43,001 nt of DNA, taken from assembly GCA_020247005.1 (NCBI GenBank), contig JADCJN010000015.1:1-43001 (forward strand), in the 5' to 3' direction. A model generated the notes under the pieces. The model was not told the origin of the DNA. It made no database searches and saw only the letters and a program-made list of their open reading frames with translations. Below are positions 1-8,783 of the stretch, one piece after another (position 1 is the stretch's first letter; the number at the start of each line of letters is the position of its first letter). A program made the translations under genes and the position numbers. Origin of the DNA: Silvanigrellales bacterium (GTDB taxonomy: Bacteria; Bdellovibrionota_B; Oligoflexia; Silvanigrellales; Silvanigrellaceae).

Positions 1-93
1 AACTCGGCTTCAGCGCTTCGCCTCATGTCGTTCGTCCTCATGGAACGCGGCGACGACTGGGGCAGCTCAAAGCGTTACGTAACCTTCAACTGA
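1..93 (+). CDS. C-terminal end of an unidentified protein (partial)
   Basis: The first 30 codons of the window read without a stop to TGA at 91-93, giving a tail that ends RGDDWGSSKRYVTFN. The gene starts outside the window, so no domain can be judged and I do not recognise a family. It faces the truncated trypsin-like gene, whose reading frame stops 46 bases further on. Real coding is supported only by the open frame and codon use similar to neighbouring genes; chance is a fair alternative for so short a stretch. Confidence 0.35.
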   Translation, partial: NSASALRLMSFVLMERGDDWGSSKRYVTFN

Positions 94-139
94 TCGACAG
101 CAGAGGAGCAGAGAAATTACAGACGCGAGGTTGCACTAT

Positions 140-427
140 CTATCCAGTCACGGACGCTTCGCGCTCGTATCCATTTCGGGAGCCATCGTCTGAGACAAAA
201 CAGTGGGCTGCCGTCAAAAAGACCTGGGGAGCAATCCAACTCCCGCTGCAAAAGGGCGAACTCCCTGTGTTCCAGACGAGTGCTCCGGAAACCTCCTTAA
301 ATTGGGCATGCACCTGGGTTCCGGCTCCAGACATTTGTGTCGTCGCCTCGGTGCCAGCCTGCTGACACGCGGAAAGAGAAGACGTGAGAATGACGGACGA
401 TACAAGCCCAAACTTCTTGGGGTACAA
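140..427 (-). pseudogene. Truncated trypsin-like (S1 family) serine protease lipoprotein
   Basis: The 95-residue product starts with a lipoprotein signal peptide (lipobox LSAC, Cys21). It continues into the N-terminal barrel of a chymotrypsin-fold protease: FCSGSWI followed by LTAAHC, which carries the catalytic His at about residue 75. The frame stops about 20 residues later, so the Asp and Ser of the triad are missing; a full S1 protease is 220 residues or more. The start is TTG at 427, supported by AAGGAGG six bases upstream. Secreted S1 lipoproteins are common in predatory and surface-active deltaproteobacteria. I see no continuation in the other frames of 1-139, so a deletion or rearrangement removed the rest. 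Known of the family: extracytoplasmic peptide hydrolysis. Inferred here: no activity. Confidence 0.75.
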
Positions 428-722
428 CTCCTGCCTCCTTTTCTCAAAAGAGATCGTCCCGTTAAAAATTCGGATTGTTTGTGGTGGAGCTGAAGGAAAA
501 TTTCTCCTCCCCTCGTGATTGATGTCCTGCGAACCGGATGTGAGCTCCCAGTTTTCTGGTTGGAGAACGAGGCAGAATGTGAGCGACTTTCTGTTGAGGA
601 GGGCTCGTCATGGAAAAAGAGCTCGAAAAGTTCTGCATTCGAGTGAAACGCGAGCGTGAAGGTTTGTATTTAAAAAAAGGAAGAAGGCCTCAATTGGCTC
701 GAACTCGACTCTGATTGCGAGG
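428..722. other. Non-coding stretch between protease fragment and IS66 remnant
   Basis: The minus strand holds the Shine-Dalgarno AAGGAGG at about 434-440 for the truncated protease, and presumably its promoter. On the plus strand a 34-codon frame from ATG at 610 (starting MEKELEKFCIRV) ends at a TGA near 712. It is too short to call a gene and could be a decayed piece of the mobile element. No terminal inverted repeat was recognised. Confidence 0.4.
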
Positions 723-1625
723 TTGCGAGACGAATCGGATTTTCCGAGTCTTTCGTCTGGGGGTGGAGGCATGTCGCAGGCGTTGTCGCCCAAGAAGCCT
801 GAAAGTGTGCGCTCGGGGTTGCACACGTCTGTTTCGTGCGCGGTGCTTCTAGAAAAGAAGAGATCGTTCTGTTCAATTTTTGGCCTGCACCACAGCGGAG
901 AAATCACGGGAAAGCTTCTCGACAAACGAAGCCTCGAGGAAACTCTCATCCTCATGGCTGACGCCTCGAACGCCAACACGGCCTATTTGCCAAAGAATTC
1001 CGCCTACCAAATTGTTCTTGCAAACTGCAACAGCCACGTGGTGCGCAAATTCCGCGAGCTTGGAAACACATTCCCAGATGCCGCTGCATTTTTTGAGCAG
1101 GCTTACGCGCAGGTGTTTCGCAATGATGACCATGCCAGAACTGAAAATCTTTCGCCCACCACGAGACTTGCCTACCACCGCGAGCACTCGCTGCCCCTCA
1201 TGGAGGCCATGCAAAAAAGAGCTCAGCGTGACCTCGACGATCGTCTTGTGGAAGATAACGGCACCCTTGGAAAAGCCTATCGTTACTTTCTCAACCACTA
1301 CGCCCGCTTCACTGCTTTCTGCGAGGTCGAGAACGCGCCCGTGTGCAACAACCTTGCCGAGCGCATGCTGAAGACCTTTATCCGTCAGCGTAAGGCCAGT
1401 CTGTTCTTCCGCAACACCCTTGGCGCTGCTGTAGCGGATATCCTCTCGTTGATCCTCATCACAGCCCACGCAAATGGCCTCAACCCCGTGCGGTACCTCG
1501 AAACCATGCTGCTGCGTCCGGCCCTCCTGAGGTCGGACCCGGATGCCTTCCTGCCATGGAATTTCATGGCAAAGTTCGGCGAGGATCCACCTTCCGCCGA
1601 TTATTCTCCTACGACAACCGCATAG
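723..1625 (+). pseudogene. IS66-family transposase remnant (C-terminal half)
   Basis: From about residue 35 on, this 300-codon frame resembles the second half of DDE transposases of the IS66 family. It has HSGEITGKLLDKR (family: HAGEN..LL..R), then MADASNANT with an Asp in the place of the second catalytic residue, and ANCNSHVVRKF. It ends in the family signature NNLAERMLK (catalytic Glu), then SLFFRNTLGAAVADIL and AHANGLNPVRYL. A complete IS66 transposase is about 500 residues. The N-terminal helix-turn-helix, zinc-binding region and first catalytic Asp are absent, and the first 30 codons here look unrelated, so the annotated start is only the frame start. No tnpA/tnpB-type accessory genes or terminal repeats are visible. 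It lies between a truncated protease and an ATPase and marks a decayed accessory patch. Confidence 0.85.
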
Positions 1626-1674
1626 GACTCCAACCGAGAAACTGGGACCTCACGTCTGAGGCCCCTAAGTTCGC

Positions 1675-2871
1675 TCATTCTCCGTGCAAATCTGACCAGT
1701 CGACGCTGTCATGGTATTCAACCACGGCGGACTTGGTTCGCCGGCCTCGGACTGGAGTGACGATAGAATAACGAACGACGCGTCCTTTCGAAGCGTCTTC
1801 GAATACCCTGAGCACTTTCTCATTGAAAGTGGGCGTCTCGCTCCACTTGCATTCCATGAGATGGAATTCCGTTCCCCTCTGAAGAACGAAATCGGCCTCC
1901 ACGCCTTCGTGAGTGCGGAAAAAGTGAATGCGAGGCGCCAATCCACGGTTGGTGAATGACCGGAGAATTTGGCCAAATACGTGTGTTTCGAAAAGTGCGC
2001 CAAGCAGAGGGCTACGCGCCAGTTCTCGTGCCGATCGAAAGCCTGCCAAGGAACAAGCCAAACCCGTGTCGTGGAAATAGAGCTTTGGCGTCTTGACGAG
2101 TCTCTTTGCGAGATTTGACCACCAAGGTTCGACGAGGGTCACGATGTTCGAGGCGACAAGGATGTTGGTCCATGCCTTGATTGTGGCTTGGCTGACTCCA
2201 ACCTCGTTGGCTACGCCATTCATTGACAGGAGTTGGCCGGATCGCAGGGCCATGAGGCGCAAGAAACGATCGAACTCTCGGACGTTGGTGATGTTCGAAA
2301 GCCGCTTGACGTCGCGCTCGATGTAGGTCGCTACGAGGTCCGAAAAGAAGCGTTCCGGGTCGAGGGCGCGAGCGTGCAGGTCAGGGTAGCCGCCCTCGTA
2401 AATCCACTGCAGGAGTTGTTCCGACTCCGCCTGCATCCCTGACCATCTCTCCAACTCCATATGGGAAAGGGTTTGTAGTTCCACAACGGAACAACGTCCC
2501 GCAAGGCTCTCGGTGACGTTCTTCATCATGGAGAAACGTTCCGAACCTGTCAGGAAGTAGTGGGCATCCTTTCGTGCTCCGCCGTCCACCGCATGCTTGA
2601 GGTAACGAAAGAGTTTTGGAGCGTACTGAACCTCATCGATGATCGCGGGCAAAGCGAGTCGAGCGAGGAACTCCTCACCTGAGTCCTCCGCCTGCTCCGC
2701 GTTTCGAGGAAGGTCGAGGGAAACGAAGGCGGCGTTCGGCAGCGCCTTCCTTAGGAAGGTGGTTTTGCCAACCTGCCGAGAACCTGTCAGCACAAGGACG
2801 GGCCTTTGAGCGCAGATGTTAAAAAAATTATGAGATATTTCTCTATCAATCCAGTTTTTTGTATAATTCAT
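1675..2871 (-). CDS. AAA_14/DUF4143 family ATPase
   Basis: The 398-residue protein has an N-terminal P-loop ATPase domain (AAA_14): Walker A GSRQVGKTT at residues 30-38, Walker B AIIDEVQYAP near 95, and FLTGSERFSM. A winged-helix segment follows near 220-250 (VGVSQATIKAW). A DUF4143 C-terminal domain carries EADFVL...HLMECKWS near 340-355, which resembles a PD-(D/E)XK nuclease core. These proteins are widespread, patchily distributed and of unproven function. I chose ATG at 2871 over a start 16 codons further upstream because the conserved family start (WIDREI) follows directly; no strong ribosome binding site is visible. The upstream DNA is notably AT-rich for this window. With the adjoining IS66 remnant, that hints at acquisition by transfer. 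Confidence 0.85.
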   Translation of the reverse strand: MNYTKNWIDREISHNFFNICAQRPVLVLTGSRQVGKTTFLRKALPNAAFVSLDLPRNAEQAEDSGEEFLARLALPAIIDEVQYAPKLFRYLKHAVDGGARKDAHYFLTGSERFSMMKNVTESLAGRCSVVELQTLSHMELERWSGMQAESEQLLQWIYEGGYPDLHARALDPERFFSDLVATYIERDVKRLSNITNVREFDRFLRLMALRSGQLLSMNGVANEVGVSQATIKAWTNILVASNIVTLVEPWWSNLAKRLVKTPKLYFHDTGLACSLAGFRSARELARSPLLGALFETHVFGQILRSFTNRGLAPRIHFFRTHEGVEADFVLQRGTEFHLMECKWSETPTFNEKVLRVFEDASKGRVVRYSIVTPVRGRRTKSAVVEYHDSVDWSDLHGE

Positions 2872-3374
2872 AGTCTCGGTTCGGATTATTGAAACTTGCA
2901 CTGAGATTAACTCATGCAATCGCTTCTTTCAAGCCGATGCGCGCAGCCATTTCCAAAGCCCTCGACCCACACTCCCTAATAAGGCTCGAGAGTACCCAAA
3001 GTGCTCGCGTTTCGCGTCTCTTCACCCACCATGATTTGGTGCGACAGGCTCATGGCTTGAGAGGCGTCCAAACGCTCACGCACACCGCGCCACTAGACTC
3101 GAGCACAACTATTGCCGCCCCCCTCTGCAACGGGAAGAACGTAGGCATAGCGCAGCTATGAGATGAAACCGCGCGCCAAGCCCAAGAAAACGGGTCGACC
3201 ACGCAGCGTGAAGCGGGCCGACTTGAGGACGGTGGCGTCCTAGAGAGAACGAGCGTGGGGCCTCTTGGTATTTTCGCTCTTTCGAGGCCCCCCGGTGCAG
3301 GAACTTGTGGTTTGGGTGCCAGGAGGGTGGGCGATGAACGCAACGTGAATTGTGCGCGAGAGGCGCCCTCATAT
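2872..3374. other. 503-base region without a convincing gene
   Basis: Nothing here passes as a real gene. A 26-codon plus-strand frame at 3163-3243 gives a very basic peptide (MKPRAKPKKTGRPRSV...) that could be the start of a lost DNA-binding protein, but it has no partner. The only clear structure is an inverted repeat at 3257-3291. The first 80 bases are the AT-rich upstream region of the ATPase gene. Confidence 0.5.
3257..3291. repeat. 8-bp inverted repeat, possible stem-loop
   Basis: GGGGCCTC at 3257-3264 is matched by GAGGCCCC at 3284-3291 across a 19-base loop. It lies about 85 bases past the stop codon of the minus-strand SMR gene. There is no T-tract on either side, so it is at best a weak terminator or RNA-stabilising hairpin. 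Confidence 0.4.
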
Positions 3375-3695
3375 TTACGCCGAAACCCATTTGAGTCCGA
3401 TGATGGACCCGACGAGTGTGGTCAGAAAGAACGCTCGGGCCAAAGAAAAGGGATCCTTGAAAACAAGGAACCCCACAACCGCAGTTCCCGCCGCTCCGAT
3501 GCCGGTCCAGATAGCATAAGCGGTTCCGAGCGGTATGGATTTCGTCGCCGACGACAAGAGCGAGAAGCTCAGAGCGGCACACACGAGGAAGAGACCTGAG
3601 GGAATCCATCGGGTGAAATTTTCCGAGAGCTTCAGGAACGTGGTGAAGCCGATTTCGAAAAACCCCGCAAGTGCCAGGGCAAGCCAAGGGTGCAT
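3375..3695 (-). CDS. Small multidrug resistance (SMR) exporter, Gdx/SugE type
   Basis: This 106-residue protein has the normal SMR length and four predicted membrane helices. The membrane Glu that couples proton exchange is at position 14 (ALAGFFEIGF), and GTAYAIWTGIGAAGTAVVGFLVFKDP-like helices 3-4 follow. The SMR family exports small cations as antiparallel dimers. The Gdx (formerly SugE) branch exports guanidinium, while the Qac branch exports quaternary ammonium compounds. The short N-terminus and TAYAIWTGIGA favour Gdx/SugE, but I cannot assign the substrate from sequence. The start at 3695 is decided by AAAGGAGA about eight bases upstream; a longer frame to 3728 lacks one. The gene is divergent from topB with 164 bases between them. 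I looked for a ykkC-type guanidine riboswitch there and did not recognise one. Confidence 0.9.
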   Translation of the reverse strand: MHPWLALALAGFFEIGFTTFLKLSENFTRWIPSGLFLVCAALSFSLLSSATKSIPLGTAYAIWTGIGAAGTAVVGFLVFKDPFSLARAFFLTTLVGSIIGLKWVSA

Positions 3696-3859
3696 GGACG
3701 GTCTCTCCTTTGAGTGTCGATCTCCCACAGAACGTCGGTATCGTCGAGGCCGGAGGTGACGTCGATACAGGCTGTCGTTGGAAGCCTTCGGAGTGGGGGC
3801 ATTGCAGACGTCCTTTTGGCCAGTGTAGAAAAGGCGAATCTCAACGAGTTGGGAGTGCC

Positions 3860-5683
3860 TTGAAACTCATCATTGCCGAAAAGCCTTCCGTCGGCATCGA
3901 AATAGCGCGTGCCGTTGGAGCATTGGCGCGCAAATCAGGTTATTTCGAAGGTGGCGGCTACGTGGTTTCTTGGGCAGCAGGTCACCTCGTGGAACTTCAG
4001 GAGCCAGACTTGTACAAGCCAGAATGGGCCTGGAAGCGTGACTTTTCGCGTGCGCAGCTGCCAATGATTCCCAACAAGTTTGAGCTGCGCGTGAGTAAGC
4101 GCGGAACAGCACAATTCTCGGTGCTTAAAAATTTGATGCACCGCACCGATGTCGCTTCCCTCGTCAATGCCTGCGATGCGGGCCGGGAAGGTGAGCTTAT
4201 ATTCGACTACATCTACCGAGCCGCGAAATGCGAAAAGCCCTTTGAGCGCCTGTGGACCTCCGCCGCGCTCACCCAAGAGGCGATCAAAAGAGAGATGCAG
4301 TCCCTTCGTCCAGGAGAGTTGTTCGCGGGCTTACGCATGGCGGCGCGGGCTCGCGCCGCCGCCGATTGGCTCGTTGGCATGAACGGGACACGAGCCGTTA
4401 CCATGAGTCAGCGGGGCGCGCTCTACACCGTTGGCCGCGTTCAAACCCCCGTGCTGGCTTTCATTGTCGAGCGTGAAAAAGAGATCCGCGCTTTCATTCC
4501 CGAGACTTTTACCTCACTCCATGCGTTGTTTCTGACGCCGCGAAACGAAGAGTTTGCGGCGCGATACGAATTTGCAAGAGGCCCGGAAGAGACGAGAAAC
4601 GGAGGTGCGTCTGCTCGCACGCACCAAATCCGTGATTCAACGCAGGCCGAAGAAGTCGTCTGGGCTTTAAAGTCTCGACAATTTGCGGTGGCGGAGCTTT
4701 TCGAAACGAAGAAAACCGAACGTCCGCCGTTCCTTTACGATCTCACGTCTCTTCAACGGGATGCCAACCGACTTTACTCTTTTTCAGCCGACAAGACGCT
4801 TCAATTGGCGCAGGCTTTGTACGAGAAGCACAAAGCCATCACCTACCCCCGCACAGACTCGAAACACCTGCCGCATGAAATGAGGCGTGAACTGCCCGCA
4901 GCGCTCACAGCCCTTGGGGTGGCGGGGCTGCCCAAGGACTTCGTGGAAACCGCGCTGTCACGTGTCGGTGAGCAGCGCGAGCGCATTTTTGACGACGCAA
5001 AGGTCAGCGACCACCACGCGCTCATTCCCACGTCGAGAGCGCCTACGGGACTGGGGGCCGATGAGGCACGCATCTACCGCCTTGTCGCAATGCGCCTGCT
5101 CGCGGCTTTCCAAGACGATTTCGTTGTTGCCGTGACCGATGCCGTTGTCGCTGCGGAGGGCACGGAACATCGCTTCTACGCCAAGGGCAAGGTCGTGCTG
5201 CAGGCAGGGTGGACAAAGGTGATTCCTTCGCCTGACAGCGACAAAGACGTTTCCTTGCCCAGGATCGCGAAGTCGGAACCGCTGGCGGTTATGAAGTTTG
5301 AGGCGAAGCAAGACATGACGAAGCCACCCAAGCGCTTCACTGAAGCCGACCTTCTCTCTCTCATGGAAAATGCGGGGAACAAGCTCGAAACAGAAAGCAA
5401 GGCGATTCTGAAGGGGCGCGGCATTGGAACCCCCGCCACGCGTGCTTCCATTCTCCAAGGTCTTATTCGCCGGGAGTACGTGGTTGCCCACGGAAAAGCC
5501 CTTGCGCCCACAGACCTGGGAATGAAACTCATTGAAGTCGTGCGGTTCGATGCCCTAAAGAGCCCCGAGCTGACGGCGCAGTGGGAACGAGACCTGGCGT
5601 CTATCGAGTCGGGAACCATGACTGCCGCGCAATTCAATCGAAAACTCGTAGAGATGACGCACGCGTTGACGAGAGCTTTGTAA
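3860..5683 (+). CDS. topB: DNA topoisomerase III
   Basis: This type IA topoisomerase (607 residues) relaxes or decatenates DNA through a 5'-phosphotyrosine bond in the cytoplasm. The N-terminal TOPRIM domain starts KLIIAEKPSVG and carries CDAGREGELIFDYIY (acidic metal site). The active-site motif ITYPRTDS places the catalytic Tyr at residue 329, close to Tyr328 of E. coli topoisomerase III. NKLETESKAILKGRGIGTPATRA belongs to the conserved core near residue 510. There is no C-terminal zinc-ribbon array of the TopA type. Conserved sequence begins right at TTG 3860 with GGGAG four bases before it and no ATG or GTG nearby, so TTG is the likely start. ackA follows 38 bases downstream on the same strand. 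Confidence 0.95.
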   Translation: MKLIIAEKPSVGIEIARAVGALARKSGYFEGGGYVVSWAAGHLVELQEPDLYKPEWAWKRDFSRAQLPMIPNKFELRVSKRGTAQFSVLKNLMHRTDVASLVNACDAGREGELIFDYIYRAAKCEKPFERLWTSAALTQEAIKREMQSLRPGELFAGLRMAARARAAADWLVGMNGTRAVTMSQRGALYTVGRVQTPVLAFIVEREKEIRAFIPETFTSLHALFLTPRNEEFAARYEFARGPEETRNGGASARTHQIRDSTQAEEVVWALKSRQFAVAELFETKKTERPPFLYDLTSLQRDANRLYSFSADKTLQLAQALYEKHKAITYPRTDSKHLPHEMRRELPAALTALGVAGLPKDFVETALSRVGEQRERIFDDAKVSDHHALIPTSRAPTGLGADEARIYRLVAMRLLAAFQDDFVVAVTDAVVAAEGTEHRFYAKGKVVLQAGWTKVIPSPDSDKDVSLPRIAKSEPLAVMKFEAKQDMTKPPKRFTEADLLSLMENAGNKLETESKAILKGRGIGTPATRASILQGLIRREYVVAHGKALAPTDLGMKLIEVVRFDALKSPELTAQWERDLASIESGTMTAAQFNRKLVEMTHALTRAL

Positions 5684-5721
5684 GGTCTCTTTCGTAACAA
5701 GTCTCGTCTGGAGAAGTCGAC

Positions 5722-6972
5722 ATGAACGTTCTTGTTTTGAACTGCGGAAGTTCGTCACTGAAATTCCAATTGGTGGAAACCGATGTCGACCTCATGGCGT
5801 CCGACGCGGACACCTGCAAAGCGCGTGGCGTTGTGGAACGCATTGGCAGCCAAGCGCTCATCACTCTGAACGCCGAAGGCCAGCCTCAACGCAAGCTCGC
5901 CACGGCGCTTCGGGATCAGGGTGCGGCGCTCGACTTCATCCTCCGCAACCTCGTGTTGCAACCCGGTGCGGCCCTCCCAGGCATTTCAGCTCTGTCTGAC
6001 ATTCATGCCATTGGACATCGGGTTGTGCACGGCGGCGAAAAATTCAAGAAATCGGTGCTTATCGACTCCGAAGTTCTCAGAGGCATCGAGGAGTGCATTG
6101 AACTCGCTCCCCTTCACAACCCGGCCAACCTTGGAGGCATCCGCGCAGCGCGTTCCTTGTTCGGCGAAGGACTCCCGCAGGTGGCCGTGTTCGACACCTC
6201 GTTCCATTCATCAATGCCAGAAGAGGCGTATCTCTACTCCATTCCGTATCCGCTCTACCGGCGCCATAAGATTCGGCGGTACGGTTTTCATGGAACGTCT
6301 CATCGTTACGTTGCACACAGATACCGTCAGCTTGAAGGCAAGGAACGTGAGGCGACCAACATCATCACAGTCCACTTGGGGAACGGATGCTCCGCCTGCG
6401 CGATTAAGGCTGGAAATTCTGTCGACACCTCCATGGGATTCACGCCCCTAGAAGGGCTTGTGATGGGAACTCGTTCGGGTGACGTGGACCCTTCCATTTT
6501 GGAATTCCTTGCGCACAAGGAAGGCATGTCGCTTGCGGAAGTCGACCTCCTTCTGAACAAACAGTCGGGACTTTTGGGTCTTTCAGGGCTTACGAACGAC
6601 ATGCGCGAGCTGCTTGACGAGGAACGCGAGCATGGCGACAGGCGGGCGCGTCTTGCCATCGACGTTTTTTGTTACCGCGTCAAAAAGTATGTGGGGGCGT
6701 ATTTGGCTGCATTGGGTGGTGCAGATGCTCTTGTGTTCACGGGAGGCATCGGAGAAAACTCTGCCGAAATTCGGCGCCGCATTTGCAACGAGCTCGAATG
6801 GTTTGGCATCGCTCTGGAACCTGAAGCCAACGTAGCCATGACGGGTGGGAAGGAAGGTGTGGTGAGCACGGCGATTTCACGGGTGAAGGTCTACGTGATT
6901 CCCACGAACGAGGAATTGCTCATTGCGCGCGATACGGTTCGCTGCGTGAAGGCAGTTCCGCGGCGGTGGTGA
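5722..6972 (+). CDS. ackA: Acetate kinase
   Basis: Acetate kinase interconverts acetate + ATP and acetyl phosphate + ADP in the cytoplasm. The 416-residue protein shows all signatures of the acetokinase (ASKHA) fold: [13 protein letters not shown] at the N-terminus, [11 protein letters not shown] near 95, [10 protein letters not shown] near 160, [11 protein letters not shown] near 190, [11 protein letters not shown] near 220, the signature [19 protein letters not shown] near 240, and FTGGIGENS near 340. The usual partner pta is not in the window. A GGAG lies nine bases before ATG. It may be cotranscribed with topB 38 bases upstream, although the functions are unrelated. Its stop is two bases from the stop of the convergent TfoX-domain gene, and I see no terminator between them. 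Confidence 0.97.
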   Translation: MNVLVLNCGSSSLKFQLVETDVDLMASDADTCKARGVVERIGSQALITLNAEGQPQRKLATALRDQGAALDFILRNLVLQPGAALPGISALSDIHAIGHRVVHGGEKFKKSVLIDSEVLRGIEECIELAPLHNPANLGGIRAARSLFGEGLPQVAVFDTSFHSSMPEEAYLYSIPYPLYRRHKIRRYGFHGTSHRYVAHRYRQLEGKEREATNIITVHLGNGCSACAIKAGNSVDTSMGFTPLEGLVMGTRSGDVDPSILEFLAHKEGMSLAEVDLLLNKQSGLLGLSGLTNDMRELLDEEREHGDRRARLAIDVFCYRVKKYVGAYLAALGGADALVFTGGIGENSAEIRRRICNELEWFGIALEPEANVAMTGGKEGVVSTAISRVKVYVIPTNEELLIARDTVRCVKAVPRRW

Positions 6973-6974
6973 AC

Positions 6975-7361
6975 TCAGTCGAGCCAAGCCCGCCCTCGGT
7001 TTTTCATGGCCTTGGGAGTCAGCAGTGCGGCCGCCAGGTACGCCTCGCGGAGCCAAGGCTCTAAAGCGTCTTCGCTTTCACACTGTGTTGAGGGCAACAC
7101 AACCCAGTGCCGCATGGGTTCGTCTCCTGGAGCAAAAGGCTTTGCGCCTTTGAGTTTCAGCGCGGCGCCAAAGCGTGCGGCTTCCGTGAGTTTGACTCCA
7201 ACGCGCGGCGGAGTTGTGTCGATAATGGCGAAGATGTTGCCATTCACGAACCAAGCGTCGGTACCGAACATCCGCTTCGGAACGAGTCCTGGCCAGTCCA
7301 TCACCAAAAGGTCGACCCGCCTGCGCAGCGGGGCCAAGGGGAGTGTTTTTTCGAAGGTCAT
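6975..7361 (-). CDS. TfoX N-terminal domain protein
   Basis: This 128-residue cytoplasmic protein is essentially one TfoX_N-like domain: KRMFGTDAWFVNGNIFAII, then RVGVKLTEAARF and MRHWVVLP near residue 85. Full TfoX/Sxy regulators of competence add a C-terminal helical domain, which is missing. Stand-alone TfoX_N proteins are common and uncharacterised, so a competence role should not be assumed. The C-terminal LEPWLREAYLAAALLTPK segment also occurs in this group. AGGAG lies six bases before ATG 7361. The gene ends two bases from ackA (convergent) and is divergent from the phosphoesterase. Confidence 0.7.
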   Translation of the reverse strand: MTFEKTLPLAPLRRRVDLLVMDWPGLVPKRMFGTDAWFVNGNIFAIIDTTPPRVGVKLTEAARFGAALKLKGAKPFAPGDEPMRHWVVLPSTQCESEDALEPWLREAYLAAALLTPKAMKNRGRAWLD

Positions 7362-7472
7362 GCGGTGCTCCTGGAATGTCTTCGCCTTAGAATCGCCACT
7401 GACCCGCGTTGCGGAGCAGGGAACGCGTGGTACCTTTGTGGAGCTCTTCTCCTGGAGTCAGCAAGGAGTTCT

Positions 7473-8783
7473 ATGATCTTCGAAACGACACCACCATCGC
7501 CTCCTTCTTCGTATTCTAAACCAAGGCCCGCACCCCCGCTTGGGGAAGTGGGCATTGAGGCTCTTGTCTACGGAGACGCGGGCGATGGAAGCCGTGCCCA
7601 GCGTTCCGTGGGTGAGGCCATGTGGCGTTCGCATCAGGCAACTCCTTTTGATGCCGCGTTTTCCACAGGAGACAACCAATACCTTCCGACAGCGGCAAAC
7701 ACCTTCCAGCGGATTTTCGAAGTTCCCTTCGCGGAGCTCATCGGCGTCGGGCTTGCGTTTTATCAAACGGTGGGAAACCACGACCTGGAAGAAAACAGAC
7801 TCGCCGACCAACTCGCCTATTCGCGTCGTGTCGACGCTCTTGCGAAAGGCACGGGTGGCTTCGTGCTGCCTTCCGAAAGTTACGTTGTGCGTCAGAAGGG
7901 CGTGAAGTGGATCTCTGCCAATTTGGCCCGCGCCAATGGCCGTTTGAATTTTGGAAGCGCGCAACGTGCCTTTCTGGAGCGTGAACTGTGTGAAAACACA
8001 TCCGACTGGAAGGTGCTCCTCACCCATTATCCTTTTTGGTCAACGGGGCCGAGGGGCGACAATCGAGAAATGAACGAGCAGGTGCTGCCGCTGCTGCAGC
8101 GTTGCCCCGCAGACCTTCACTTCGCAGGTCACGAACACCACGGGGAGGCCTTTCTTCCCTGGAACTGGATGCCTTCCTTTATTGTTGGAAACGCCCGCGA
8201 AGTTCGCAGGGGCCGGGCGCAGTCGAACCGCGAGTCGCAGGTCTTTGTCAACGAACTTGGATTCGCCCGTGTCACCTTTCGTGGAGACGCGGTGCGTGTT
8301 GCGTTTGAAAACACGGCGAACCGCATTGTGTGGCAAAGCACCTATCAGAAGCGTGTAAGCATGTGGGGAGACGCCTGGACACAAAAAGGCTCTCGCTTCT
8401 TCTCGCGAGTCAAGCTTGAGGGCAAACAGGGTGCGGCCGCTCTCGAGGTCGAACTCGGCGTAGCTGCGTCACCTGTCGACCCTCTTCTTGCGCCCGCCGT
8501 GTGGGAGTTTCGTCCGCAAAAATGGAACGAGTTCGATGTGCCCACGGGGCACGACGTCTTCGTTGCTGAACTCACTCCTTCGGATGTCGGAAAATATGTG
8601 GTTTCTCGTTTTCGTTTGAAAGGAACATCCCGCTGGATATACGCCGACCAAGCGGGGGGTTCTCTGCATGGAAACTACGATGGCCTCCAGACCGCAAACC
8701 TTCCACGTCTTCGAGCATTCTCTTTTGTGGAAGGTGAAGACGATGTTGGACTGATGGAACCCCGAGGCAATTCGGTGCCATGA
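7473..8783 (+). CDS. Calcineurin-like metallophosphoesterase (purple acid phosphatase-like)
   Basis: The 436-residue protein carries the dinuclear-metal motifs in order: GDAGDGS (residue 34 on), STGDNQY, VGNHD, LTHYPFWS and FAGHEHHGE. The arrangement around GDN and the Tyr following it recalls tartrate-resistant/purple acid phosphatases. The last 130 residues look like a separate beta-rich domain. No clear signal peptide is seen; the N-terminus is Pro/Ser-rich. The substrate is unknown. The start at 7473 is set by AAGGAG four bases upstream, although the frame is open much further upstream. The TGA stop overlaps the ATG of xthA (ATGA), indicating translational coupling with a DNA-repair nuclease. 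Confidence 0.85.
   Translation: MIFETTPPSPPSSYSKPRPAPPLGEVGIEALVYGDAGDGSRAQRSVGEAMWRSHQATPFDAAFSTGDNQYLPTAANTFQRIFEVPFAELIGVGLAFYQTVGNHDLEENRLADQLAYSRRVDALAKGTGGFVLPSESYVVRQKGVKWISANLARANGRLNFGSAQRAFLERELCENTSDWKVLLTHYPFWSTGPRGDNREMNEQVLPLLQRCPADLHFAGHEHHGEAFLPWNWMPSFIVGNAREVRRGRAQSNRESQVFVNELGFARVTFRGDAVRVAFENTANRIVWQSTYQKRVSMWGDAWTQKGSRFFSRVKLEGKQGAAALEVELGVAASPVDPLLAPAVWEFRPQKWNEFDVPTGHDVFVAELTPSDVGKYVVSRFRLKGTSRWIYADQAGGSLHGNYDGLQTANLPRLRAFSFVEGEDDVGLMEPRGNSVP

Noticed and set aside
3163-3243. 26-codon frame giving a very basic peptide
   Set aside because: Too short, no ribosome site and no recognised family; mentioned only as part of the gene-free region.
3696-3859. Guanidine (ykkC-type) riboswitch upstream of the SMR exporter
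   Set aside because: The intergenic RNA has a small GTATCG/CGATAC hairpin but none of the ACGG-type conserved elements of guanidine-I, -II or -III motifs that I know. A covariance-model search (Infernal) would decide.
6973-6974. Terminator between convergent ackA and the TfoX-domain gene
   Set aside because: The genes end two bases apart and no hairpin with T-run is seen around the junction.
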